A stretch of DNA of 64,000 nt from Bugulina stolonifera. Lineage: Eukaryota > Bryozoa > Gymnolaemata > Cheilostomatida > Bugulidae. Both the position numbers and the translations under genes were made by a program. Location: assembly GCA_935421135.1 (NCBI GenBank), contig OW285196.1, forward strand, positions 10,675,501-10,739,500, in the 5' to 3' direction. The stretch's first letter is position 1; each line of letters begins with the position of its first letter. The notes beneath the pieces were generated by a model, which saw nothing but the letters and a program-made list of their open reading frames with translations, ran no database searches and had not been told where the DNA came from. This document shows, in pieces, positions 24,251 to 36,704 of this stretch.

Positions 24251-25148
24251 ACCACAGTGTAGGCCCAATATTCTTAGTTACATAGGCCTATGCCATTATA
24301 GAGAATAGTTAAGAGTATCAATAGGGTTTGTCACAGTCACTGAGGCTAAAGTAAATTTCTTAATGGTCAGCATTGTGGAACAGATTCATAATATTGCACA
24401 AACATACATATGATACTAGTTTTTTTCCAGAGATGTTTGCAAGTTTTATTTTGGAAACGAGTCTTTTAATAGGCCATAAAATGTTGCTTGAATTAACTGA
24501 GTCTGGCATCTCTGTTTTTTTCTTTCAGTCATTGGGCTTACTTACTGCTGCTTATTTTAATTTTATTTATCTGAACGCACGCCATGAAATGAAAATTAGC
24601 AAGATTAAAATAAAATTAAAATAGGCAGTAAAGAAAGAAATAGAACACCAGGAAAGTATGGAGGTGAAGTGATGTACTGCAATCCAATACAATGGGAAAA
24701 AGACAGTTCCAAACTAAACCTCTCCGTGGCAGTTTGAACCCCTAACCCCACCCATTAATTTTCCTTTTTAATATTAATTTTTCATTCAATTAAACTTAAT
24801 TATCGGTGAGTTGTATTCTAATAAATGTAATCTACACAGTTGAGAAACGTCCTGCTGGAACTGTCTTTTTTTGGAAATGTTGCTTTACCATTTCCAACTA
24901 ACAGCTTTCATCATTTATATTTAGCCTGTTTTAGTAAAAGCAACACACGAAATAAATTGAATGATATATTATTATATTGATTTGCATTGCCTTCAATTGA
25001 TCGTTTGACTTTTAATCATTAATTTACAGCGGCAAGTAAGCAGTAACTGGTGATTCATTTGTCTTGTGTCTAGTCAACAGCAATCTGATGCCAAAGAAAT
25101 AAAAGTGATTTTATTGCAGCTTGAGTTCATGTTATATTTCCCACGGAA
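24251..25148. other. Spacer
   Basis: No gene seen. Imperfect inverted ends around 24540-24570 and 24606-24634 suggest a small hairpin. Confidence 0.45.
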
Positions 25149-25290
25149 ACTTACTGAGAGTCACTGCTAGCTGAATCTGACTGAGAGTCACTGCTAGCTC
25201 CGTATCTGACTGAGAGTCACTGCAAGCTTCGAATCTGACTGAGAGTCACTGCTAGCTCCGAATCTGACTGAGAGTCACTGCTAGCTCCGC
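25149..25290. repeat. 29-bp tandem repeat, five copies
   Basis: Unit begins ctgactgagagtcactgcta; copies differ at a few positions (gctgaat, gctccgtat, gcttcgaat). Confidence 0.9.
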
Positions 25291-26238
25291 TGAACTACCA
25301 ATGAAACCCATGGTAGAACAGTTATTAATTAATTACGTGCATAAGTAAATAAAAACAAACATAATTGATGATAAATAATTATTTTAAACAAATTGAAACT
25401 AGCGTTTTTTATAGTTCAGTGAAACTGCAGTGACTGTCAGTCAGAGTCGGTGGGAAATAATCTAGTAGGATTAGAAAAGAATGAACAAATACTTATTATA
25501 ATATAACTTGATTTGATTTCTTACCGACGGATAAATATGCATTGTAGAATATGCCGTGAGCTATATTAGTCAGTATAAAAAACAAGCAAGTGCAAGTAGC
25601 AGAAAACTTTGGAAATTACTAAAAAACACAAGTGGCTGTCGCAAACCAGTAAACTGTGAATGCGCAAACTTACCGGAAACAGCACGGCTATAGCAATATA
25701 GTGGATTTAACGGGGCATATATTAATCACCTCGCATATCGGTGTAAGTCTGCAGATCTTAGACTACCAACAAGGATGCGCCCATAACCAATCAGATAAAC
25801 CGATTTTGGTATTTGTGGAAATGACGTCTGGAACCGCCAGATTTCGAACTATCACTTTAGAATCACTTCAAAATTTGTGATTTTCCCCTTTAAGAGATTA
25901 CATCAGTTGTTTGTTTCAGTCAACTTGGAATCTCCATGTTAGTTTGTGATTGTTGTTTGTGTTATTCTCATAAGTTAGTGTGGTGATACCTGTTGTTTAT
26001 TGAGCATAAAACTTTGATTACCTGGTAATTTATATTTAATGTTGTTGGTTATTCTACCAATAATGATAGTGGTCTATTTATTTCAATATGCAACCAGTTA
26101 CACTCATAATGAGCATGTGCCCATTTGATACACTTAAAATATGTACAGCGTGATTATAATTTTCTTACTAACTGTGATAGCCGGGTTTGTGTAGCTCTAA
26201 TATGTAAGTCATGCTGCTTGTCTGGCCATATTATTCAG
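25291..26238. other. Spacer
   Basis: No supportable gene. An open frame at 25656-25880 lacks family resemblance and splice context. Confidence 0.45.
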
Positions 26239-26246
26239 GAGCAGCA

Positions 26247-26288
<42 letters not shown>

Positions 26289-26382
26289 GCAGCGGCAGCA
26301 GCAGCAGCAGCGCCAGCAGCAGCAACAAGAGTGGCAGCAGCAGCAGTGGCAGCAGCAGCGGCAGCAGCAGCAGCAGTAGTAG
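26239..26382. repeat. CAG/CAA trinucleotide tract
   Basis: Imperfect (cag)n with caa, cgg and tgg interruptions leading straight into the 12-bp array. Confidence 0.9.
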
Positions 26383-26878
26383 CTACGACAGTAGTAGTAG
26401 TAGCAGTAGTAGTAGCAGTAGTAGTAGCAGTAGTAGTAGCAGTAGTAGTAGCAGTAGTAGTAGCAGTAGTAGTAGCAGTAGTAGTAGCAGTAGTAGTAGC
26501 AGTAGTAGTAGCAGTAGTAGTAGCAGTAGTAGTAGCAGTAGTAGTAGCAGTAGTAGTAGCAGTAGTAGTAGCAGTAGTAGTAGCAGTAGTAGTAGCAGTA
26601 GTAGTAGCAGTAGTAGTAGCAGTAGTAGTAGCAGTAGTAGTAGCAGTAGTAGTAGCAGTAGTAGTAGCAGTAGTAGTAGCAGTAGTAGTAGCAGTAGTAG
26701 TAGCAGTAGTAGTAGCAGTAGTAGTAGCAGTAGTAGTAGCAGTAGTAGTAGCAGTAGTAGTAGCAGTAGTAGTAGCAGTAGTAGTAGCAGTAGTAGTAGC
26801 AGTAGTAGTAGCAGTAGTAGTAGCAGTAGTAGTAGCAGTAGTAGTAGCAGTAGTAGTAGCAGTAGTAGTAGCAGTAGC
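26383..26878. repeat. 12-bp array (agtagtagtagc), about 40 copies
   Basis: Highly uniform over about 490 bp. Every frame is open, which produces artefactual poly-Leu and Val/Ala frames. There are no flanking splice sites or start context to suggest translation. Confidence 0.95.
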
Positions 26879-27486
26879 ACTACCAGTACATTGTAGTGTA
26901 GGCTAATACATGTTAGTTTGTTCCGTGATTTTATGGATATTATTTATCTTAATTTCAATGTATTTGATTGTAGGATTGGTGTAGAGCCGACAGAGGTATA
27001 CATGCCCAATATCATATTCAATGCTGGAGTGGATGTAATAAAGTTAACAACATTAGATAAGGGGGTAGTTGGGCCTCACTGATAGTTCATCGGCCATTAA
27101 TAGTTTGTACCTGTTAAACAGATGTGCATTTTCATTGCTGTGTTAAACCTCTACATTTATATAATATCTATATTTGAACCTGTAACATTTAGTGCCTATT
27201 ATAATTATAATATTACTGGTTCAATTGCAAAACAGGTATGTATCTGTGTGTACATTGTATAGTTAATATGAAATATATTAATTACATGCATGTATAAAAT
27301 ATTATCTGATATTTTACACATAATATATGTATGGGTTATAACACCAGCCATCACTACCAGCAGTTGCTACAATAACAATATACATGCATATTATAGGATG
27401 ATAGTAAAACAAGGTTTATAATGTCAGCGAGCATTCGGAATTGTTTAGGCTATTGTTTTTCAATTACATGATTGTATAGTCATGGA
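26879..27486. other. Spacer
   Basis: AT-rich, no gene seen. Confidence 0.45.
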
Positions 27487-27490
27487 ATAT

Positions 27491-28155
27491 TGTAATGGTT
27501 TCTGTGATTTGGTGCGGTCGTCCTTGGACGACTATCGACCCAGAAATGAAGTGCCTATGAGTGGTAATAGGACTTCGCATTACATGAAAGATCGAGCGGT
27601 CTCAGTAGCCCAAATACTACCAAAGACGACCCATCTGATCCCAAGTCCGACCTTCAGACTATACAATGAAAGAGAGTGATCCGACCTAGTAGGCGGTTCG
27701 CAAAGCGAATGACCTGACAAAAGGAAGTGAAAGTCTCTGTATCAAGTATAGATGTGTCTTTATTGAAAGCCAAGTGAAGACTGAGACAATGAACAGTAAA
27801 ACAGTGCCCTTTATATAGTATAAGGACTTCCGGCTGACGTGACGTCGGGAAAAGACGACGTGTGGTCGTCCGGAAGTTGCGCAACAAGATGGCCGCCGGA
27901 AGCCCGACGGCCGACCCAAAATAGGTCGGGTTCTACAAAATTTGCTTATAACGGTCCAATTCATGTACAAAATGAATATCAATGGATTCTGAGAGGTCGG
28001 GCCTCTGTACATGGGTATAAAAGGCATTAAAAGACTTAGATATAATCATATAATCATATACAACAATATAGGAGTAAAGTACAAGCAGATATATACATGT
28101 ATGTGCACACAATAATGAGTGTCAGATGTAAGATACGATTTGGCGTACCATCACA
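27491..28155 (-). mobile_element. Solo LTR-like unit L1
   Basis: Starts tgtaatgg and ends ccatcaca, flanked on both sides by ATAT (27487-27490 and 28156-28159). Read on the minus strand it has a TATATAAAGG box (about 27810) followed by an AATAAAGACAC polyadenylation signal, the layout of a retroelement long terminal repeat. It carries no internal coding sequence, and flanking reverse transcriptase is absent. L3 at 48944 is nearly identical over most of its length. Confidence 0.75.
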
Positions 28156-28159
28156 ATAT

Positions 28160-28861
28160 TGTAATGGTACGCACAGTCTTCTCTAATCACCTGACACTCA
28201 TTATTATGTGCGCTTACATGTATATTATATCTGCTTGTATTCTGTACTACTTAACCATCTGCCATTCTACATTTATGTATAGTAATTACTAAATCTTTTT
28301 GTGGCTTTTATACCCATGTAAAGAGGCCCGACCTCTCAGAATCACTTGGTATTCATTTTGTACATGAATTAGATGATTATAAGCATCTTTTGTATATCCC
28401 GACCTATTTTGGATCGGCCATTGGGCTTCCGGCCGCCATATTGTTGCGCAATTTCTGGACGACCCTACGTCGGCCTTTTTACCGGAACTTCCTCCGGAAG
28501 TTCTCTTACTATATAAAGAGCATTGTTTTTTTATGTTTGTTGTCTCAGTTCTTGCTTGGATCTCAATAAAGACACATCTATACTTATATTACAGAGACTT
28601 TCGCTTCGTAAATAGGTCATTCTAGTTGTTAAGGACCGCGACCTTGCAACACAAACTGCCTACTAGGTCGGATCACTCTTTTTCTCAGTATAGTAAACAT
28701 GCATAACTCGGGATCACATGGGTCGTCTTTGGAAGTTCTTTGACTACTGACTCCGATCAATCTTTCATGTAATGAGAAAGCCTAGCACCACCCATAGGCA
28801 CTTTATCTTGGGTCTGGAGTCGTCTTAGGACGACCATACCAGAAACCCAAAAACCATTACA
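28160..28861 (+). mobile_element. Solo LTR-like unit L2, head to head with L1
   Basis: Starts tgtaatgg and ends ccattaca, flanked by ATAT at 28156-28159 (shared with L1) and 28862-28865. TATATAAAG lies near 28510 and AATAAAG near 28566. Oriented opposite to L1, so their 5' ends meet and form a long inverted repeat around 28156. Confidence 0.75.
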
Positions 28862-28924
28862 ATATTTTATAGCACACAGTCAGTGATAATCATAGTGTTT
28901 ATATAATAATGTGTGTCTGCATGA

Positions 28925-29100
28925 CTTACCTGTAATGTAACAGCTAACAGAAGCAGAGTTCAGAAAGCTGTCTCATGTTCAATGCAATAATGTAGCACCT
29001 GATGATGAGAGAGGTATGAGAGGAAAGAGTGTGAACGTTTCTTTCTAGTAAATTTGAGACTGCTGTGTAGATATGTGGGTGCGCTTATGCCTTAATGGGA
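28925..29100 (-). pseudogene. Relic 5' end of a C-type lectin gene
   Basis: Matches the promoter and signal-peptide exon of the lectins. The minus-strand ATG at about 28976 opens MRQLSELCFC and then meets a stop, after a deletion relative to the copy at 43576-43633. The donor is still present at about 28926, but no domain exons follow; the LTR pair L1/L2 lies where they would be. Confidence 0.65.
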
Positions 29101-30014
29101 ATGTTTGCCGTAAATTGCATAATATTGTAATATGTATATCTATTTAACATAATCACCTGTGCACAACAAAAGCCTTAGAATCACATTTAGACAGTGATGC
29201 ATATTTGACGTCAATCAGCCTTGAAATGGGGAAGTAATCAATTCAGATATTACAAGTTTTTAATTAAAGGCGCACCTTTATGCTATACACTGCGCTTTAA
29301 CAAGCCTTCGAGTAGTTTATCTTAGTTAAATAAAATAATATATCAGTATATAATTATAGCATGTTGCTTTTTATCGCTTCACAGTTTGTAGTATTGGAAA
29401 AGTTCCGATACAGCAGCCTTGAAACAGATTTGTTCTAATACTTTATTTTGTACAATGCTTATGAGACTAACCGAGAACAAAATAATTTTCTAGAATCTTC
29501 TACACCAATTTTTTGACGGGAATATTTATGCCATTTCCCGCTCACAATCAGCTATTATTACTAGTGGCATTGTCACACTAACGAACGGACACAAACAAGA
29601 AGATATAAAATTGGTTTGTTGATGATAGCTAGCAAATATGATGATGCTGTGGTTAATCTCTTGTTCATAAAAACAACACCTTTTAGTCATAGTACTGTTT
29701 TTACTCTATGGTAAAAGATTATTTCTGCAGACTGTGCTTCTTAAAGGCATCCGTCACTGCACCTGGTTTGCCCATGGGCAGAGTTGATTACTATTTCGAC
29801 CCCTCAAATTCAGGCTGCCAAACATTAAAAAGCAATAAAATTCACAGTTAGCTGCTCAATGGTATTATATATGTGGAGAAGAAACATCTACCATACAACA
29901 AAACTAAACCACCTACTTGTTGTTTTGTAAATTACAAACCATATAAGCAATTGTTAGAGCAATGATTCAGGGATTTGATGACATGTTTATTTTGCGGCAT
30001 TCTTTAGGTTTCAA
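29101..30014. other. Duplicated lectin upstream flank and spacer
   Basis: 29150-29500 resembles 13300-13680. The rest shows no gene. Confidence 0.5.
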
Positions 30015-30584
30015 ACCTGACAGTTCAATTATTATTTTGAAATGTTGACAATCTCCACTGCTGCTATTATTTACATTACTGTGATATTCATACTTTCTTG
30101 GGCAAACCATGGTACTGGAATATGTTATGTAATTATTGTATAGATTACTTTTTAATATTACATATACATTTATATGCAGATAATAATTTCTTGTTATAAA
30201 GTGCATGTAAAAATTCCAGTTTAATCCTATGAGGAAATACTGGAGGCCAGCTGGAGAACTTAGGGGAATATTATACAGTCTACAAGTAACATGCATATAC
30301 ATGTACATGCAGAACATAAAAGCATACACATATCCATGCCTAAGTTCTGCAGCTAGAATCCAGGCTAATAATGGGTATAGATCAACCAAATCTACAATTT
30401 GTAGGTAGTTTGCTTACTAAAATAGTACAATATGTAGGTACATGTATATGCTTATTTATAGCCTATTTACACAAGTATTACATAACACACTCCAGGTTTG
30501 CCCAAGAAAGTATGTTGATATCATAGTAGTGGAAATAATAGCAGCACATTGGAGATTGTCAACATTTCAAAATAATACTTGGAC
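30015..30584. mobile_element. Foldback element with about 90-bp inverted arms
   Basis: Left arm 30015-30108 (around ttttgaaatgttgacaatct and tttcttgggcaaacc) is repeated inverted at 30492-30584. The minus-strand open frame at 29967-30389 lies inside it and is not treated as a gene. Confidence 0.7.
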
Positions 30585-31809
30585 AATGTGGAGGTATTGA
30601 AACTGCTGCATTTCAATAATGACTTGTATTAGAGTTATACCATAATTCCATAATTCATACAAAATAGGCAGGTAGATCTACAGAATAATAATATTTATTA
30701 TTTGCCCTTGTATAGTGAAGTTGTCTGCATTGAGCCTACTGGAAAAGTCATCACTTTTGTGATCACGACTGATAACATCAAGTGCTTGTTGGTTACACTA
30801 GCTCCTGCCAAGGTTCATATTGCAAAGTAATTAGCATAGTCTCATTGTTTGGCAAATAAAATTGAAAGAAAACTGTTAATATTGAGGAAGGGGTTGTTGC
30901 AAGCCCAATGCTATCTACAGGGCTAGAAAGTTCAGTTTATGAGCTATCTTTTGATATATTATTCTTAACTGCTGGATCATTTGTACAATAACTAATCGTG
31001 AAAATAGCCTTATGATGCGCGATGCCTACCGATACTAACAGTTACGACTGAGGAAATAGCCTGCCGAACGCCTTTAACATTTACCAAGCATGAAATATGC
31101 TGGCTGTCTGGGAATTTGGAAATCAAGTACTTCTAGATCTATGAGGTTAACATTTACCAACCATGAGATATGCTGGCTATCTGGTTTATTTTAGGTACGC
31201 ATTCGTGACAAGCAAGCCTAAGATCTGAAATGTGTATCATCCTACAGGCCGTAAACTAAAGGCCACCGTAAAAGCATGCAAAGATATGATAGAGGATCAG
31301 GCAGAAACATCTGATTCAAACCTAAAAAACAAGAATGATTTCATCTCTTGTCACCAAACCTGCTAAAATCCTAGAAGCCTTTGGTCTTTACAATAAGCTG
31401 TATCAGAACATGAAGTGAAATGTAGTTACAAAGAAAATTTGTGATCTGAGTCTTATTTTCCAAAACAAACTTGTCTAAACATGTAGGAGAAGAACTTGAA
31501 AAACAAAAAAATGAGTTCAGTCACCAACCCTCATAGAATCCTAGAGACCTTTCGCCTTGTCGATTAACGGTAATAGAACATGAAATGAAAGGTGTTTAAT
31601 AGATCTAATTTTATTTAGATTATTAGAATTATGAAAAATGTATAATACATAAAAAAGATTAGAAAAATCAAAGTTACATGTACGTATTTATAACAGCAGA
31701 CAAGAATTGAAGTATTAAACAAGTAAAACAAAAAAAGAACTGTTTGGTGATGATGGTGATATACAGCAAGCCCGTATGTATCAGCAGATTTTCAATCTCT
31801 ATACATTAA
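30585..31809. other. Spacer with short duplicated segments
   Basis: No gene. A 38-bp direct duplication (31074-31111 and 31147-31184) and a diverged tandem pair (31290-31430 and 31470-31600) are visible. Confidence 0.55.
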
Positions 31810-32503
31810 TTAAATTCGTGTTTTAAAACCCGTAAAAATGTCCTGGTACTCTACAGATCCCATAAAGTCTTTATACTGCAAAAGGTCTTTGTTGCTTTTG
31901 TTGTGTTTGACAGAAATTTTCAAAATAGTTTTCCTCAACAAAATAATGTTCTTCTCCTTCAACTTGGCTTTAAACTTAGATTTGATGACATCGGAGTAAA
32001 CAGTGCTGTATGTGGGTTTCATATAAAATCCTTCCTGCCTTTCGAGTGCATAGACCATGTTCAATTGTTGAATTGTAAAGTCTAAAACATAAAAAAGACA
32101 TATAGAAACAAAACTATAATATTATTTAAAATCAACTTGTAATACATAGCAATATACTAGTTTGTTTTTAAGTAAATAAGAGGATAGTTACCTTCTTAAG
32201 AGTATTTATTAACTCAGTAGCGTTGATCGCATCAATCGAATGAGGTGATCTCTTGTCTGACTGTAGAGAGTTAATGAATATGTAACTCATCTCGATAACA
32301 AATATAATGAGAAAAACAGCGAGTACAATAAATCTACTATGTCTTTTTATTGAATTCAATGTCCAGCGTTCATCACTGTTATCACTTTGCTCGGATACAC
32401 ATTTAGAAGGTGGCCAAGTATTAATATTTATAACATTCCCATCACTTTCATCAATGATTTCAGTGGGCTCATCCAACTCGTTGCTAGTTTTTCTGAGTGA
32501 CAT
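31810..32503 (-). CDS. Type II single-pass membrane protein, model conflicted
   Basis: Exon 1 (32503-32191) encodes about 104 residues: an acidic cytoplasmic N-terminus (MSLRKTSNELDEPTE), then one hydrophobic span at about residues 67-87 (RFIVLAVFLIIFVIEMSYIF), then a stalk ending INATELINTLKK at donor gtaact. An 87-nt intron leads to acceptor gttttag at 32078. The long second frame (31810-32064 and a little upstream) would need phase 1, but exon 1 ends in phase 0; phase 0 gives a stop after six codons. Either a frameshift broke the gene, a small exon was missed, or the protein ends at the early stop. Topology would suit a TNF-type ligand, but no clear TNF signature is visible, so the family is left open. 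TATA-like sequence lies at 32558-32564. Confidence 0.45.
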
Positions 32504-32557
32504 TGTTCCTCTGCCAGGTCTTTTTAATGAGTAATATTTTATTCCAAACGCGAGTAG

Positions 32558-32564
32558 TTATATA
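32558..32564 (-). promoter_or_regulatory. TATA-like box for the type II membrane protein gene
   Basis: TATATAA on the minus strand about 55 bp upstream of the ATG. Confidence 0.45.
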
Positions 32565-32569
32565 GATTG

Positions 32570-34029
32570 CTTGGGTGTCATAAAAATTAGTATGTATAGG
32601 TACTTATTACAGTATGACATATATTTGTAGCTTTATAATTATATCATATTGATAAACATAGCATTAGTCCGCTACAGAATCCACATGTTGTATGGTATCC
32701 ATAGATAATCTACTTTCTGATTATGAAACTTATGATTAGTATAAACACTAGCTATAGTGGTGTATGCTTCATACTAATGGCAAAGGTACAGTGTTTTGCG
32801 AGCATCATTGCACATATACACTTATCATATCATGTAAAGGGTGTAGGCCTACATGTACTACACTGTCCATAGAATAATACTGTTAGAAATGATTCAGCTA
32901 TATATTATGTTAATAAAAATGACCGTACACGGGCAGGGAGTAGAAACCTATGATTGACCATTGTATCGTATCCTAGTGTAAACAAATTTAGACTTGGCAG
33001 AGATAGATAAACACTCATCAGTTTGATAGATACAGTCAAGCTTCGTAAACTATTTAGGATGATATAAAAGAGATCAGCTGTAAACTGTTTCAAAAAATCA
33101 GCCAATTACAAAAAAGTAAACTGTTTTAAAAGAGCGTATACATAGCATAAGGGGAGTAAACTTCTTGAAAAGATCCTTACGTAACTACTGAAGATAATTC
33201 TCAATGTGCATTAAATATTATTTGGAGTTATGAGTGTCAGTGTGCTCCTTATCGATTTATTCCCTATTAGGCCTGCAAGTATTTTAATAACAGTCTACAA
33301 CTACTACAATCTAACAACCTACATGTATATAGGCTACATACATGTGCATGGATGTCCTGTCAAGTTCACATACACTTAGTAACAGAAGGTGAACAAGCAT
33401 TTGTCAGATTAATTAAGGCCACTGAACAGTTGGTTGCCCAAAAAGTTCAAAAATTATATCCATTTGTTTGAGATTTATAGAGTAAGGGTAAAGTCATGTG
33501 AACATATAAATGCACACTTTTTTAATATGAAACCAAAGCAGATATGACAATAATGATAATAACTGTGGCGCCAAACACAATTCTTTAAAGTAGCTGCCCA
33601 ATAGCTGGATATTAGAAGACGTGTACTGGTTTCGAGACTTGATAAGTTGTGAGTTGTGAGTTGTGAGTTGTGGTAGACATACATGCACATGTATAGATGT
33701 AAATAAGGATAATCTAGTAAAACTGCACCAGAGGCTGTATGACTACATCAATGGTCTTGTAGTGGTAAACATACTGTAACGTTGGATTGAATGTGCTTTA
33801 CAATGAAGAAATGCTTTACAACTTGTATTCAATATTATAACCTCAGAATATCCATGTAAGCAACGGGTGAGGTGTGCTGAACCTCCGCTACTGCCGTTTT
33901 GCATTGGACTAGTCTTTAGCTTACAATCTTGTTTTCAATGCAAGTATAATTGAAGGGATGCTGATATTATGAGCTTGAGATTGGATTTATTATTCAGTGA
34001 TCTCTCCATGCTTGACAACATAGAGAAAT
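32570..34029. other. Spacer with lectin-flank repeats
   Basis: 33190-33260 matches 14125-14190. A short gagttgt repeat lies at 33650-33672. No gene seen. Confidence 0.5.
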
Positions 34030-34166
34030 GCACGTAAAACGCACAATATGACTAAAGGTGCTTGATTAATCCTGGTGTCATAATGATCTCCCATGTGTCA
34101 CATGCCTTCATTATGATACCAGTACTAATCAAGCGCTTTGTCTCATATTGTGGGTTATAAGCGTGC
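34030..34166. repeat. Imperfect 137-bp inverted repeat
   Basis: Arms run from gcacgtaaaacgcacaatat to atattgtgggttataagcgt, with cttgattaatcctggtgtcat pairing imperfectly to atgataccagtactaatcaag. It looks like a small foldback transposon. Confidence 0.75.
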
Positions 34167-34706
34167 TTTGTGTTAGTTCAGCATGTGCGTAGTTGGTTAG
34201 CATGTTTAGTACATGTATAACCAACATGCTGGTCATGTGGTTAACTATTCAATTGGATTGCCACCAGCATTTTAATCGAACGCACTGAAATTCAGTACGT
34301 CTATGCGAAAAACACACTTGTGGCACTTGAAGATGAACTTAAGGGTAGCTCTATTTACTCTTTTATGAAAAGTGTGGTAATATTATGTCGTCTACCAAAC
34401 CTCATTGCAACCAGCATCTTTTTTACATTGACTTGCGTATTTGAAGTAAAATATGTAGTAGCTTACACCCATACACTATCAGTGGCTAGTATCCCAACTT
34501 AATAAGAAAAACTTTGTTAGTCAAAAGTTGATCCTCCTGCAAGAGGGATTAGAAAACTTACTTTAAAAGTTCAAACTTATAGTAGCGACTCTGCCAATAT
34601 ATCTGTAATTACAATGTAGGTTCTGAGGGCATTGAGTATATACATTGTAGCATCATCTTTATCCCAGATGTGGCAGAGGTGAGTGGTCACCTCAGAACTT
34701 GCGATG

Positions 34707-35411
34707 TGTAGTGGTGGCCAATCACTTCCAACAAACATAGCCGTCTCTAGACACGCTCACATAACCATACAGTAACTCAACTATATCATTATCTACTCAT
34801 GTCCATTCCATGAAATGACCTAATTATTGAAATACTACACTTTACTGATTGTAACATGCTTATAACTTATGTATGACTGGCCTTTTATACCTATGCAGTG
34901 GAGCCGAGGTCTCAGAATTTGTTGCAATCGATTTACTATAATATTATTCACATAACATTAAGCATCTGTTGTAAAAGGCCGATTTTAATAGGGTCAGACC
35001 TCGTCCTTTTGGCAGACGCCTTGTTGTGCAATTTCCTGACAATGCTACAATGTACTCGTACATTGTCCTTTTACCGGAAACTTTTACTGGAAATGCAATA
35101 ATATAACGCTTTTTCATTACTTCGTCAGTTGATGCTTGAACTTTAATAAAGACACATCTATACTACTTATCCTGAGTCTTCTTTGAAAGCTTGGTTAGTT
35201 CCAGCTCTTAGTTCTATTGGACCTTGAGCCCCGAACTCTCTACTAAGATACATAGAACATACTCTTTCTCAAGAGCAATCTAAGACTTAAATAAATGCTA
35301 TTAATAACTACAAGTACTGTTCACTGTATCTGTAATAAGGAAGGCCTATCACCACTCATAGGTTCTTCCAACATCCGTACTATTAGACCAGTGTGCACCC
35401 AAAACATTACA
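34707..35411 (+). mobile_element. Old, diverged LTR-like unit L5
   Basis: Shares the layout of L2 (ttttatacc, ggtctcagaat, TATA-like, AATAAAGACACATCTATACT, ending cattaca) with many substitutions. No intact flanking duplication is recognised, and the left boundary is approximate. Confidence 0.6.
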
Positions 35412-36196
35412 GTATAACTGATAAATCATCTCATTTTGTTTACAGGAGAGAAAAAAAAATTGTTTATGAAACCTGCAGGTTCTACAAGGCTGAGTTGCTT
35501 CCACAGCAAGATGATATCATAACCAATGGGCTTTTTATGTACGTATTAAACTAATTATTTTTCATACAGCAGTAGAAAAACATACATCCGACACAATGGC
35601 AAATTAAAGATGTGATTTTTGTGACGGATCTACTTGTATACTGTTTACTACTTTATAAAGCAATATTTATAAAGCATTTTGCATCAATTATGAAAATGAT
35701 TATAATATAATATATTTACTTACATTTCGGATGTATTGGTAATGAAAAAACCAAATTGCATCTGGTGCAAATGTCAAAGGATAAAATAATTAGCTTAAAA
35801 CAACAGTGAGTCGTTTAAACATTTTAACTACTTATTGCAATATAGTCATGTTCTAAAGTTACGGCTAGTACCTGAACATACTGCTTTGGGAGAAGCTGTA
35901 GTAGTATTATCCAAGATGTGACTTTCAAGGTATTTACCTATATTGTAATATTTATTTAGTGTAGGTTTCCGTAAGAAATTCTACACTGTTTATCCACTGG
36001 TGTAATTACTGCAGTAAGTTTTCTATAAACACAGTAAGGTCACGTATACAGTCGTATTCTCATGGGTCATGGCTACATGTTTGTATCCTCTCAGTTTCCA
36101 GAATATTTAGAAAGCAAGATCATTTGTCACAATAATGTGATGTACTTGTAAGTGTAGTGTGCGCTATTTGGGTAATGTGCATGTTACCGATAGTGT
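35412..36196. other. Spacer
   Basis: No gene seen. The first bases (tgataaatcatctcat) recur at 14754-14769. Confidence 0.45.
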
Positions 36197-36210
36197 GTGG
36201 CGTGTGCATG

Positions 36211-36704
36211 TAGTAGTAGCGGTAGTAGTAGCGGTAGTAGTAGCGGTAGTAGTAGCGGTAGTAATAGCGGTAGTAGTAGCGGTAGTAGTAGCGGTAGTAG
36301 TAGCGGTAGTAGTAGCGGTAGTAGTAGCGGTAGTAGTAGCGGTAGTAGTAGCGGTAGTAGTAGCGGTAGTAGTAGCGGTAGTAGTAGCGGTAGTAGTAGC
36401 GGTAGTAGTAGCGGTAGTAGTAGCGGTAGTAGTAGCGGTAGTAGTAGCGGTAGTAGTAGCGGTAGTAGTAGCGGTAGTAGTAGCGGTAGTAGTAGCGGTA
36501 GTAGTAGCGGTAGTAGTAGCGGTAGTAGCAGTAGTAGCAGTAGTAGCAGTAGTAGCAGTAGTAGCAGTAGTAGCAGTAGTAGCAGTAGTAGCAGTAGTAG
36601 CAGTAGTAGCAGCAGTAGCAGCAGTAGCAGCAGCAGCAGCAGCAGTAGCAGTAGCAGTAGCAGTAGCAGTAGCAGTAGCAGTAGTAGTAGTAGTAGTAGT
36701 AGTG
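36211..36704. repeat. 12-bp array (ggtagtagtagc) grading into AGT/AGC repeats
   Basis: About 27 uniform 12-bp copies to 36531, then agtagtagc 9-mers and finally agcagt and agt repeats. The unit differs by one base from the array at 26383. Open frames across it are artefacts. Confidence 0.95.

Noticed and set aside
26383..26880. Long poly-Leu and Val/Ala open frames
   Set aside because: They only read a stop-free 12-bp repeat; no start context, splice sites or downstream domain.
27654..28030. Coding frames inside the LTR-like units (also at 49107-49603 and 61929-62227)
   Set aside because: They overlap on both strands, recur only because the unit is repeated, and cover its TATA and polyadenylation signals.
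31810..32503. TNF ligand
   Set aside because: Type II topology fits, but I could not see the conserved TNF strands and the frame does not join.
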